A DNA stretch of 27,797 bases from positions 1,273,879 through 1,301,675 of the forward strand of contig CP070743.1 in assembly GCA_020348185.1 (NCBI GenBank), in the 5' to 3' direction. Origin of the DNA: Nitrospirota bacterium. Its GTDB lineage: Bacteria; Nitrospirota; Nitrospiria; Nitrospirales; UBA8639. The translations under genes were made by a program, and so were the position numbers. Position 1 is the stretch's first letter. Each line of letters starts with the position of its first letter. Below are positions 1 to 7,669 of this stretch, piece by piece. Below the pieces are notes generated by a model. The model did not search any database. It saw only the letters and a program-made list of their open reading frames with translations, and had not been told where the DNA came from.

Positions 1-73
1 AAAGATCTTGCATGCCTTCAAATATTTCGCCCATTTCAGGAAAAGGTGACTCATCTCGTTTCTTTCGTCCCAT
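1..73 (-). CDS. N-terminal fragment of an unidentified protein
   Basis: Only the first 24 codons lie inside the window; the gene runs off the left edge. An ATG at 73-71 is preceded on the minus strand by AAAGGAGTGAGTC, a good ribosome binding site, which supports a real start. The peptide begins MGRKKRDESPFPEMGEIFEG, basic then acidic, with no signal peptide. It lies 47 bp downstream of the DsbA-like gene on the same strand and may share its transcript. I do not recognise the family from so short a piece. Confidence 0.55.
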   Translation of the reverse strand, partial: MGRKKRDESPFPEMGEIFEGMQDL

Positions 74-120
74 GACTCACTCCTTTATTAAGTATTAAAA
101 TGATTGCCATGATGATGGAT

Positions 121-753
121 TTAGATCTGTTTGTCATTTTCGAGGATACTTTGAATCACTTGCTTCAGGTTTTCTTCAGTTAAATTGGCCACTCGAATAT
201 TGCCGTCCAGCACGACAGTCGGAGTGTGAGTCACGCCAATTCGTTCTCCCCAGGCCTTACCCTCCTCCAAGGCTCGGTAAGGCTTTCCACTGGCCAAGCC
301 TTCCTCAAATATTTTGGGGTCCAATCCGACCTCTTTGATGAGTAAGGCTCGTATGGGTTTATCAAATACTTGAACCTTGTCGACGTGAATATAGCGGAAT
401 AACACCGTCTTCATTTCAGGACCTTTTCCCATCGTACGTGCCTGTTCGTACATCTCAAATGCGGTAGGTAATTTCCCACGGATAACCGGGAATCCAACCA
501 TTCTGGTTTCCAACTGGTCTCCAAATTCATCTTCTAATTTCGTCACGACCACTTGTTCGAACATATGGCAATGCGGGCAGTAAAAGTCGGCAAATTCTAA
601 CAAAATCACTTTGCCAGGCTTATGCATCGAGGGTTCACTGATTAATTCGTATTCACCCTTGTAGGCGGGTGGGTCCGCGGCCATGAGAAGGTGTGAACCC
701 ATGACAAGAATGACGCTGGTGACGAGCACTCCCAAGATTTTTCTGATTTTCAT
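121..753 (-). CDS. Secreted DsbA-like thiol:disulfide oxidoreductase
   Basis: This 210-residue protein has a thioredoxin/DsbA fold and probably handles disulfides in the periplasm. Residues 1-25 form a signal peptide (basic start, hydrophobic core, cleavage near LLMA-A). The active site is C59-P-H-C62 in the context EFADFYCPHCHMFE, and T177-P178 (THTPTVVLDG) gives the cis-proline loop facing it. A helical insert lies between, as in DsbA. I chose the ATG at 753 rather than an in-frame TTG at 780, because 753 sits behind AGGAAAGGG and begins the signal peptide directly. CPHC is the DsbA-type sequence, but DsbC/G-like or maturation roles (for example cytochrome c biogenesis) are possible. The gene is followed by another on the same strand at 73. 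Confidence 0.88.
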   Translation of the reverse strand: MKIRKILGVLVTSVILVMGSHLLMAADPPAYKGEYELISEPSMHKPGKVILLEFADFYCPHCHMFEQVVVTKLEDEFGDQLETRMVGFPVIRGKLPTAFEMYEQARTMGKGPEMKTVLFRYIHVDKVQVFDKPIRALLIKEVGLDPKIFEEGLASGKPYRALEEGKAWGERIGVTHTPTVVLDGNIRVANLTEENLKQVIQSILENDKQI

Positions 754-933
754 ACCTAGCCCTTTCCTTTTCTCTGTCAAATCCGGTATTCAGTGATATT
801 CATGATAACCCGGGAAAGCAAGTCTGGAGGGGGTTAATCATTGAATGCTCCCTGAACTCTTAGCAGGCTACCATGATGAACTGTGGCATTCAACTGACGG
901 AAGTTGAGCAATTCCATTAAGGAGGTCAATCAT

Positions 934-1254
934 ATGAAACTCATTAATCTTAAAGATTTTCAACAATTTTCATCTGAAAAAATGAAAAAACTCAATTTAT
1001 TTCAAACCCCTCGTTTTTTTTGCGATGTCTATTGTTTTGAGCCGGGGCAGGAACAGAAAGGTCATGTCCATCAGGATCAGGACAAAGTCTATCTTGTGTT
1101 AGAGGGGGAGGGGACGTTTCGAATCGGGAGTGACAGCTCAGTCTTAGGAATTGGCCAGGGGACCATGGCGCCGGCCGGGGAGGAGCATGGAGTCGTCAAT
1201 CACACACAAGACCGGCTGCGAGTTTTGGTCTTCATGGCCCCGAATCCGGGGTGA
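934..1254 (+). CDS. Small single-domain cupin protein
   Basis: The 106-residue protein is one cupin barrel. Motif 1 is GQEQKGHVHQDQDKVYLVLEG, with H44 and H46, and D50 where the usual glutamate sits. Motif 2 is MAPAGEEHGVVN, with H85. The histidines suggest a bound divalent metal. Cupins this small may be enzymes, sensors or sugar-binding proteins, and no substrate can be named. ATG 934 follows a near-perfect AAGGAGGT with 8 nt spacing, so I reject the longer TTG start at 904. The 3' end overlaps the convergent carbonic anhydrase by 23 bp. Confidence 0.85.
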   Translation: MKLINLKDFQQFSSEKMKKLNLFQTPRFFCDVYCFEPGQEQKGHVHQDQDKVYLVLEGEGTFRIGSDSSVLGIGQGTMAPAGEEHGVVNHTQDRLRVLVFMAPNPG

Positions 1255-2239
1255 GGAGTTTTCGGATATCCTGTTCGTCCCAGGGCAAGTTAATTCCTCG
1301 CAAGGGCGGTGGATCTGCCTTCTCACGCTCATATAACGGTTGAACAGGTCGTGCACTATGATCACCGGCATACTGCACATATAGATCATGTTCTTTTTGT
1401 GAAATGGGGAGGAGTTGTGGAAGTAAAAGCCACCTTACTCTTTCCGTACATGGGGGCGTGGTCAGAGATCCGTCATAGGCGTAATAACCAAGTTGCCAGT
1501 ACTCACTGGCTTCAGTGCTTTTGTTGTACCTAAGAAAGAAAGGGTTGCCAGTAAAAGTTCTGGGAGGCAGAAATTTTGTCATATCAATTTTCAACGATTT
1601 TATATCTGTGACATCTTCTGACGGTGGTATGTGTGTCAGCACCGTGTCGAATACAGAAAGGCCTTGGCTATCGTCAGTCACTTCCATAAGTACTGCAATG
1701 ACCACGGCATTAAAATTTACTTCGCCACCCGGTATTTTTCTTTTAGTTTTTTTGGGGAGAAATACCCAATGCATCTCCATATCAAATGCCTGGCCACGCA
1801 CCTTGTGCTCGCTTGGGGTATGCCAGTGGACTTGGCTAAGCTCGTAAATCCTTCCCTCATAGAGTAAGATACTGCCTTCATCAGCCTTAAGGAGTACGAG
1901 GTTGTGAATATGTTCAGCGTGAAAATGCGTGGGTTCAAGATGTAATAAAGCCGCAGCCAGGTGAGACTGATCAAAATGTTTGATGTCGGTAATATTCACT
2001 GGAGACTGCTGATGTCCCTTAATGCAAAATCCCTTCCACTGACCTGGCCCCTGCTTACCGAAATAATTCCAATCCTCGGCCCCCACAGAGGTTGCCCAAA
2101 ATAGAAACGGTAAAACAAAACAAAGGAAAATACTTGCAGGTAAATATCCTTTTCCGGGTCTAGAAGCCGCACTGTCAAAACGAATAACCATGGAATTGCT
2201 ACCGAGGTGAAATAGGAAAAATAACGGATTTCCTCGCAT
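1232..2239 (-). CDS. Periplasmic alpha-class carbonic anhydrase
   Basis: This enzyme interconverts CO2 and bicarbonate. The zinc ligands are H138 and H140 (QVHWHTPSEH) and H157 (MEMHWVF). The substrate-pocket threonines are at 260-261 in SLTTPPCTERVRW. C72 and C264 match the disulfide of bacterial alpha enzymes, which fits export. Residues about 33-54 form a hydrophobic signal segment ending SVGA-ED. The n-region before it is long (about 32 residues), so the ATG at 2191 (residue 17) is an alternative start; neither start has a strong ribosome binding site. At 335 residues it is longer than typical bacterial members (about 250), with the excess at the N-terminus and in a C-terminal tail after the core. 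In an autotroph it would supply inorganic carbon from the periplasm. Its stop lies inside the convergent cupin gene. Confidence 0.92.
   Translation of the reverse strand: MRGNPLFFLFHLGSNSMVIRFDSAASRPGKGYLPASIFLCFVLPFLFWATSVGAEDWNYFGKQGPGQWKGFCIKGHQQSPVNITDIKHFDQSHLAAALLHLEPTHFHAEHIHNLVLLKADEGSILLYEGRIYELSQVHWHTPSEHKVRGQAFDMEMHWVFLPKKTKRKIPGGEVNFNAVVIAVLMEVTDDSQGLSVFDTVLTHIPPSEDVTDIKSLKIDMTKFLPPRTFTGNPFFLRYNKSTEASEYWQLGYYAYDGSLTTPPCTERVRWLLLPQLLPISQKEHDLYVQYAGDHSARPVQPLYEREKADPPPLRGINLPWDEQDIRKLLTPDSGP
1238..1251. other. GC hairpin in the overlapping 3' ends of two convergent genes
   Basis: CCCCGAATCCGGGG can fold with a 5-bp stem and a 4-nt loop. It lies inside both coding 3' ends, those of the cupin and of the carbonic anhydrase. 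There is no T-run on either strand, so it is at best a weak terminator or a Rho/pausing site. It may be a by-product of Pro/Gly codons. Confidence 0.25.
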
Positions 2240-2331
2240 TGGCTTGATGGCTCACCCCTAAAACCCTGGGGCCCTCTTTTTTCCCTTATCACAACTCCTA
2301 TATCCTTGCAAGGATTTTGCGCGAATCGATC

Positions 2332-2357
2332 TTATGGTTAGGGATTATGGTTAGGGA
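2332..2357 (+). repeat. Tandem duplication of a 13-bp unit
   Basis: The unit TTATGGTTAGGGA occurs twice, exactly and back to back (2332-2344 and 2345-2357), followed by a partial third copy of two bases. It lies about 95 bp upstream of the carbonic anhydrase start. It could be a duplicated regulator site or simple slippage. Confidence 0.8.
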
Positions 2358-2540
2358 TTCAGGTGTGTTTGCCCTATTCCAACCTCAATCGACAGGGTAC
2401 CACCTGTTTGACCGACGAAGATCGCGATCCGGCTCTTTGGCTTTTGAAGGAGGCTGCCAGAACCCGTGGCTTGGGCTTAGACCTTAAGCGGTCCAGAAAG
2501 CGTTGACATAGACGGATTGGGCCTAAGGCCTGGGTGCAGA

Positions 2541-2718
2541 AGTTTCAAGTTTCAGGTAATAGAAACTAAGAATACTATTGAGTGTGGGGCTTATATGACA
2601 GCCGGGAGGTAACCCTGCCTTTTATATAGGGGAACCTGGTAATGCTGAAGGGAATAAAGCAATACACATAGGGCATGGCCACCGTTCCCCGTATAAATCA
2701 CCCGAAACCCGAAACTCT
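2541..2718. repeat. Inverted-repeat element, AGTTTC family (copy 1)
   Basis: The left end is AGTTTCAAGTTTCA (2541-2554) and the right end is GAAACCCGAAACTCT (2704-2718). The two are inverted copies matching at 11 of 13 positions. They enclose about 150 bp of non-coding DNA just past the nirK stop codon. Each end is itself a doubled GTTTC-type heptamer. A second pair of the same ends occurs at 14647-14702. This points to a dispersed non-coding repeat family rather than a gene. Confidence 0.55.
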
Positions 2719-2724
2719 TATTAT

Positions 2725-3744
2725 TTAGTTCTCCAAATGCTCGTTAAAAATACTAAGGTTGGGTTCACCTGTAACAGAGAGAATACCGAGCGCCCCCTTT
2801 GCGACACGGAAAATGCTATGGTCGACGAGGAGGTAGTCTCCTGGGACATCAACCTTAAATTCAACGATCACCGAGCCGGCAGAAGGGACGAGCGTAGTCT
2901 GGACGTTCTGGTTGACTATCCCACCGATATCTCCTTCCAAATGCACCCGATCAAAAATCTCACCAATGATATGGAAGGAGGAAGCAGAATTGGGGCCGAT
3001 ATTACCAAAGAATAAGCGAACGGTTTCACCAACTTCGGCCTTGAGCTGCCCTTCCCCGGTAACAGCGCCGACCGATCCATTAAACACCACATAATCCGGG
3101 TTCTCCGCTAATCCTTTATCCATCGACAGTTGGTACACGCCCTTTTCATCGGTGGGCATGGTAAAGAATTCACTCTGAACCACGGCATATTCATGATCTA
3201 CTTTTGGCAATCCGCCTTCAGGTTCAACGAGTATCATGCCATACATTCCATTGGCGATATGAGCGGGAATATTCGGAACAGGGGAGGCACAGTGATACAT
3301 GTACAGCCCTGGAATTAACACCTTAAAGGTGACCACATCTGTCTGACCGGGGCCGGCCAGAAGCGCTCCTGCTCCTCCTCCGGGACCATTCACAGCATGA
3401 AAGTCGATATTGTGGGGGTATTTATTTGTCTTATGATTTTTTAAATGAACCTCAACGGTATCTCCGACTCGAACGCGAATGATGGGGCCGGGTACGGTGT
3501 GGTTAAAACCCCAAAATTGATATTGCACCCCGTCGGCGAGGGTTCCCTCGTACTCGTTGGCCTCCATATTCACAATGACATGAGCAGGCTCTGACCTGGT
3601 GATAGGCGGAGGAACCTGTGGTGGAAAGGTAAGTTTGGCTGTGATGGAATCTTGAGCCAGGGCCGGGCCGTTCCCCAATAATACAACCCCCACGGCGATG
3701 CACCAGAAAGCGATTTGGGAAGTGAAGTGATTTGACAGATGCAT
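2725..3744 (-). CDS. nirK: Copper-containing nitrite reductase (NO-forming)
   Basis: NirK reduces nitrite to nitric oxide in the periplasm as a homotrimer with type 1 and type 2 copper. The 339-residue protein has a signal peptide (cleavage near ALA-Q31) and two cupredoxin domains. By alignment to known NirK, the type 1 ligands are H111, C152, H162 and M167, and the type 2 ligands are H116, H151 and H309. The catalytic pair is D114 (HNIDFH) and H258 (SSFHIIGE). All are present, so the enzyme should be active. The Cys-to-His loop CASPVPNIPAH holds nine residues between the ligands, one more than in the Alcaligenes/Achromobacter type. ATG 3744 sits 5 nt after AAGGGGGA; the longer ORF upstream has no such signal. 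A nearby palindrome (3765-3782) may control it. Transketolase lies 70 bp upstream on the same strand. Confidence 0.95.
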   Translation of the reverse strand: MHLSNHFTSQIAFWCIAVGVVLLGNGPALAQDSITAKLTFPPQVPPPITRSEPAHVIVNMEANEYEGTLADGVQYQFWGFNHTVPGPIIRVRVGDTVEVHLKNHKTNKYPHNIDFHAVNGPGGGAGALLAGPGQTDVVTFKVLIPGLYMYHCASPVPNIPAHIANGMYGMILVEPEGGLPKVDHEYAVVQSEFFTMPTDEKGVYQLSMDKGLAENPDYVVFNGSVGAVTGEGQLKAEVGETVRLFFGNIGPNSASSFHIIGEIFDRVHLEGDIGGIVNQNVQTTLVPSAGSVIVEFKVDVPGDYLLVDHSIFRVAKGALGILSVTGEPNLSIFNEHLEN

Positions 3745-3764
3745 AGTGTCCCCCTTGATACGAA

Positions 3765-3782
3765 TTTCACCTGTTAGTGAAA
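3765..3782. promoter_or_regulatory. Palindrome in the nirK leader
   Basis: TTTCAC-N6-GTGAAA is a perfect 6+6 inverted repeat, 20 bp upstream of the nirK start codon in the 70-bp tkt-nirK gap. It does not match the FNR/NnrR consensus (TTGAT-N4-ATCAA). It could be an operator for another regulator or an mRNA hairpin near the ribosome binding site. A possible -10 (TATACT, minus strand, 3811-3806) would place it inside the 5' UTR. The role is inferred only. Confidence 0.4.
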
Positions 3783-3814
3783 AAATCTTTAGCTGAGTGA
3801 TTGTAAGTATAGAT

Positions 3815-5668
3815 CTAAACGAGCCGCTTGGCCGTTTCGACGATCGTATTGGCACTGAGACCATATCGATCGAGGAGTTCAGCAGGTTTTCCGCTGTGCG
3901 GGATCTCACGGACAGCGAGTTTATGGACTCGAACAGCCTCTGCCGACAAGGCGTTCAAGACAGCGTCCCCGATTCCGCCATGGGCATAATGATCCTCAAC
4001 AGTAAGAAATGTTGGTGTCGTACGCGCGCATTCGAGGAGCATGTGTTGGTCAATGGGGACGATGCTGTAGAGGTCAACGACGCGCACGGGAATGCCGGCC
4101 TTGGCTAATTCAGTTTGAGCGTTCAGCGCTTCAAAGAGGGTGACTCCGGCGGCGACGATGGTCAACCGATCCTCAGAACTTGGTTTATGGAGTTTTGATC
4201 CTCCGAGGTGAAAGGGTTCATCGTTCGGATAGAGGATGGGTGTCTTAGGACGACCTGTGCGGATATAGACCATTCCTTGATGGTTGGCCGCGGCTTCCAG
4301 AAGTCGATAGGTGCAGACAGCGTCTGAGGGATACAAGACCACGACCCCGGGTTGGGCCGCCATCATTGATAGGTCTTCAAGGCCCATTTGGGAGGGGCCA
4401 TCTTCGCCGATGCTGACGCCGGCATGAGAACCCATGAGTTTGATATTGGCCTGGCTAATGGCGGCCATTCGAATAAAATCGTACCCTCGGGTCAAAAAGC
4501 AGGCGAATGTTGCTGCAAATGGAATTTTCCCGCAGGCCGCCAATCCGGCAGCGGTTCCGATCATATTCTGTTCCGCGATGAAGTTCTCAAAAAACCTTTC
4601 TGGAAAACGCTTTCCGAATTTTTCCGTGAAGGTTGAGTTTTTAACATCTGCATCTAATGCCACCACCAGGGGATTCACCTCGCCCAAGTGAGTCAACGCA
4701 TCTCCGAACGCTTCTCTTGTGGCCACGGAGTCCTTGGCGGCATAGGTGGGGGTTGGTAGAGCTGCAATCGTGTGCTGGTTCCTCTGCGTTTTTTTCGGGG
4801 GTTGAATAGACAAGGATGAGGAGTCATGGCTGAGCTGCTTCGAGAGCTCCTGAATCGCGGCATCGGCTTGTTCTCGATTTAAGGCTTTGCCATGCCAGTT
4901 CATTTTGTCTTCGGCAATGGCAATGCCCTTCCCCTTAAAGGTCTTGGCGAGGAGGACCGTGGGTTTGTCTTTCGTCTGCGAGGCCGTGGCAAAAGCCTGA
5001 AGGAGGGTCGTATGATCATGACCATCAACGACGAGGGCCTGCCACCCAAATCCTTGCCAACGCTTTTGATAGCCGTCTAGATCGTGTTGTAGCAGGGTCG
5101 GATCGGATTGTCCCAGACGATTAATGTCAATGATGGTACACAGGTTGTCGAGTTGAAAGTGTCGAGCAAGTTCCGCGCCTTCCCAAATTGACCCTTCAAC
5201 AGATTCGCCGTCTCCCAAAAGAACATAGACCCGGGCCTGTGACCGATCAAGATACTTATGGTTAAGCGCGATCCCTACACCCGCTGACAGGCCTTGTCCT
5301 AAAGATCCGGTGGCCATATCCACAAAGGAGAGGCGGGGAGTCGGGTGTCCTTCTAAATCGGACTCCAGTTTCCGTAACTGGAGGAGTTCGGACGGGTCAA
5401 TATATCCGGCTTCAGCCCATGCCGCGTATAACAGCGGAGCGGCATGCCCTTTGGATAACACGAATCGATCATTATCCGAATTCCGGGGGTCAGTGGGATC
5501 GTAGCGCATCACTCCGAAGAAGAGTGTGGCGACAATGTCGGCCGCGGAACAGCAGCTCGTGGGATGCCCACTTCCGGCCTCGGTTGTGGAACGGATGCTG
5601 TGAATTCTGAGTTGGGTTGCCTTATGGGACAGGAGTTGATCTAACGAACTAGTAGTATTAGCGGTCAC
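3815..5668 (-). CDS. tkt: Transketolase, single-chain short form
   Basis: Transketolase moves two-carbon ketol units between sugar phosphates using thiamine diphosphate, in the non-oxidative pentose phosphate pathway. The 617-residue protein holds all three domains. The PP domain has GSGHPTS (H35), SKGH (H75) and the diphosphate/Mg motif GDGESVEG (152-159) with N183. The pyrimidine domain has the catalytic glutamate E366 in FIAEQNMIGTAAGLA, and a C-terminal domain follows. At 617 residues it resembles the roughly 620-residue animal/archaeal-like form more than the 660-residue E. coli form. A low-complexity Ser/Gln/Lys linker (about 275-310) joins the domains. Translation starts at GTG 5668 behind CGGAG. 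It is divergent from the lipoprotein gene at 5878 and could be co-transcribed with nirK. Confidence 0.94.
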   Translation of the reverse strand: MTANTTSSLDQLLSHKATQLRIHSIRSTTEAGSGHPTSCCSAADIVATLFFGVMRYDPTDPRNSDNDRFVLSKGHAAPLLYAAWAEAGYIDPSELLQLRKLESDLEGHPTPRLSFVDMATGSLGQGLSAGVGIALNHKYLDRSQARVYVLLGDGESVEGSIWEGAELARHFQLDNLCTIIDINRLGQSDPTLLQHDLDGYQKRWQGFGWQALVVDGHDHTTLLQAFATASQTKDKPTVLLAKTFKGKGIAIAEDKMNWHGKALNREQADAAIQELSKQLSHDSSSLSIQPPKKTQRNQHTIAALPTPTYAAKDSVATREAFGDALTHLGEVNPLVVALDADVKNSTFTEKFGKRFPERFFENFIAEQNMIGTAAGLAACGKIPFAATFACFLTRGYDFIRMAAISQANIKLMGSHAGVSIGEDGPSQMGLEDLSMMAAQPGVVVLYPSDAVCTYRLLEAAANHQGMVYIRTGRPKTPILYPNDEPFHLGGSKLHKPSSEDRLTIVAAGVTLFEALNAQTELAKAGIPVRVVDLYSIVPIDQHMLLECARTTPTFLTVEDHYAHGGIGDAVLNALSAEAVRVHKLAVREIPHSGKPAELLDRYGLSANTIVETAKRLV

Positions 5669-5835
5669 GGTTTGACTCCGAAAGTATTTAGAATTATGGA
5701 GGAGAATTGATCAAATTTTTGACGGCCGTAACGGTAACAGACACCTATCAGACAGTCAATTCGAGTAGTATTCATTATAAGGATCCTTTCTTTTTGAATG
5801 ATTTATTAGGAGAAGCAGCGGATTATTCGGTCGTG

Positions 5836-5841
5836 TATAAT
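5836..5841 (+). promoter_or_regulatory. Candidate -10 box upstream of the lipoprotein gene
   Basis: A perfect TATAAT preceded by TG lies about 37 bp before the ATG at 5878, in the 209-bp gap divergent from tkt. I see no good -35 at 16-18 bp upstream, so any promoter would rely on the -10 or on an activator. It is suited to drive the lipoprotein and the ATP-grasp/transglutaminase genes. Confidence 0.35.
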
Positions 5842-5877
5842 AAGAACCTGGATCAACCCTTTTAGAGGGAGGAATCA

Positions 5878-6147
5878 ATGGGAAATTTAAATTCGGTTCA
5901 AAAGCTCAGTCAGTTCTCTCAAAATCCTGGGAAGCCGGGGAAGAATATGCGATCTTCAATTTCCTCCATTTTTTTAATGGGAGGAGTGTTTTTTCTGTTA
6001 ACCCTTTCTTGGCTGGGCGGGTGTTCCTCGAGTCCCAAATCGACTTCTGATCCCACGAAAGAAGAAGTGCAGACCGACTCCGACCGATTTTTCAAAAACT
6101 TGGAGAAGGAAGAAACCAAGAAGGAAGCGAAAGATGCGAAACCCTAA
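5878..6147 (+). CDS. Small putative lipoprotein of unknown function
   Basis: The 89-residue product has a hydrophobic stretch ending in the lipobox-like LGGC (C49), followed by Ser/Pro and a highly charged Lys/Glu tail. This fits a lipoprotein anchored by its N-terminal cysteine with a disordered tail. ATG 5878 has an excellent ribosome binding site (GAGGGAGGAATCA). The ATG at 5947 gives a more ordinary signal-peptide length and has GGGGAAG before it, so the start is open. No family is recognised. It lies 57 bp upstream of the ATP-grasp gene on the same strand and may share its transcript. Confidence 0.65.
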   Translation: MGNLNSVQKLSQFSQNPGKPGKNMRSSISSIFLMGGVFFLLTLSWLGGCSSSPKSTSDPTKEEVQTDSDRFFKNLEKEETKKEAKDAKP

Positions 6148-6204
6148 AGGAATCATGTGCTGCCAATCTTGAGATTGTCTCTTTAATATCTCTTAAGTCG
6201 TGTC

Positions 6205-7668
6205 ATGAACGTCAAAGAATTATTTGAACACTATCAGGCCGGACAGGGATTCGATGAGATGTTTGAATCCCCGGGTTCTGCCAGGCCACATTATCGACGT
6301 GTATGTGATCGGCTGCAGGCGCTTCCGTTCAAAGACCTTGAGTGGAGACGGCGTCAAGCCGATCAGGCCTTTCTGCGTCAAGGCATTACCTTTACGGTCT
6401 ATGGGGATTCTGAGCAAACTGAACGAATTTTCCCATTTGATCTGCTTCCGCGCATCATTCCCAATACCGAATGGCGACTGATTGAAGACGGCCTTCGACA
6501 GCGAGTTCGAGCTCTGAATTGTTTTCTGCTGGATATTTATGGGGATCAGCGCATTCTCAAAGAGCAGATGATTCCTCGAGAATTAATTGAGAGTTCTTCC
6601 CAATTTCAACGAGAGTTAATCGGATTTACACCCCCCAAAGACATTTACATTCATATCGGGGGTATTGACCTTATCCGGGATCAAGAGGGCACCTACTATA
6701 TCCTGGAAGATAACCTCCGGACCCCTTCCGGCATTTCCTATGTCCTGGAAAATCGCATCGTGATGAAGCAGGTCTTTCCGAATCTGTTCTCTGACATGCG
6801 CGTTCGCCCCGTGGATCACTATCCGACTCAATTGCTGGAAAATCTTAGATTTCTTGCTCCAGTTTCCAGAGAGAATCCAACAGTCGTCCTGTTAACCCCC
6901 GGCGTGTATAACTCCGCCTATTTCGAGCATTCCTTTCTTTCGTTACAAATGGGAATTCCCCTAGTCGAGGGACGGGATCTGGTTGTGGAATCGGATCGGG
7001 TGTACATGAAAACGACACACGGGTTGGAGCAGATCGATGTCATCTACCGGCGGGTAGATGACGCCTATCTTGATCCGGAAGTATTCAAAAGTGAATCGAC
7101 ATTGGGAGTGCCGGGGCTTGTCAGGGCCTACCGGGCTGGCAATGTCGCTCTGGCGAACGGCATCGGAACCGGCATTGCCGATGACAAAGCGATCTATGCC
7201 TACGTTCCCAAAATGATTGAATTTTACTTGAGTGAAACTCCCCTCATTTCCAATGTGCCAACCTATTTATGCCATAATCCAGCGGATCTGAAATATGTGA
7301 TGGACAACCTGTCTTCCCTCGTCGTCAAGACCGTTCACGAGTCTGGGGGATATGGCATGCTCATGGGGCCGTATTCCACAACTTCAGAACAGGACGAGTT
7401 TCGAAAGAAAATCCAGGCGAATCCCCGGAGCTTTATTGCTCAACCTTTGGTCCGCTTGTCTCATCATCCTTGTATTACGGAGGGGGATGCCAGCCCAAAA
7501 CTGGTAGGCCGGCATGTTGATCTTCGACCCTTTGTTCTCTGGGGGCCCGATATTACGATTTCGTTGGGAGGGTTGACCCGGGTGGCTTTGAGGGAAGGGT
7601 CCTTGGTCGTGAATTCTTCTCAAGGTGGTGGCAGTAAAGATACCTGGGTTTTATACGGAGACGAATAG
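6205..7668 (+). CDS. Circularly permuted ATP-grasp protein (DUF404/DUF407 type)
   Basis: The 487-residue protein matches the circularly permuted ATP-grasp family in pattern: an N-terminal RPHYRRVCDRL region, then QGITFTVYGD, FPFDLLPRIIP and the strongly conserved stretch EDNLRTPSGISYVLENR near residue 170. It ends with VDLRPFVLW and the C-terminal VVNSSQGGGSKDTWVL. The family is predicted to join a carboxylate to an amine using ATP (amidoligase-like); the substrate is unknown. ATG 6205 has no clear ribosome binding site, so the start is uncertain; the next ATG (residue 19) looks too short. It is followed after 1 bp by the alpha-E/transglutaminase fusion, the partner these proteins usually have. 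I see no signal peptide, so the protein is probably cytoplasmic. Confidence 0.9.
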   Translation: MNVKELFEHYQAGQGFDEMFESPGSARPHYRRVCDRLQALPFKDLEWRRRQADQAFLRQGITFTVYGDSEQTERIFPFDLLPRIIPNTEWRLIEDGLRQRVRALNCFLLDIYGDQRILKEQMIPRELIESSSQFQRELIGFTPPKDIYIHIGGIDLIRDQEGTYYILEDNLRTPSGISYVLENRIVMKQVFPNLFSDMRVRPVDHYPTQLLENLRFLAPVSRENPTVVLLTPGVYNSAYFEHSFLSLQMGIPLVEGRDLVVESDRVYMKTTHGLEQIDVIYRRVDDAYLDPEVFKSESTLGVPGLVRAYRAGNVALANGIGTGIADDKAIYAYVPKMIEFYLSETPLISNVPTYLCHNPADLKYVMDNLSSLVVKTVHESGGYGMLMGPYSTTSEQDEFRKKIQANPRSFIAQPLVRLSHHPCITEGDASPKLVGRHVDLRPFVLWGPDITISLGGLTRVALREGSLVVNSSQGGGSKDTWVLYGDE

Positions 7669-7669
7669 C

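Larger units (their letters stand above)
2240..2724. other. 485-bp intergenic region with repeats, no convincing gene
   Basis: It separates the start of the carbonic anhydrase gene from the 3' end of nirK, both on the minus strand. I find no supported ORF. It holds a 13-bp tandem duplication (2332-2357) and an inverted-repeat element (2541-2718), annotated separately. Part of the right side can also form an imperfect hairpin (GGTAACCC...GGGGAACC, about 2610-2639), which could end nirK transcription. The carbonic anhydrase promoter should lie near 2250-2330, but I could not place it. Confidence 0.6.

Noticed and set aside
1996..2292. 98-codon minus-strand ORF covering the start of the carbonic anhydrase
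   Set aside because: It is an out-of-frame overlap of a gene with clear domain motifs.
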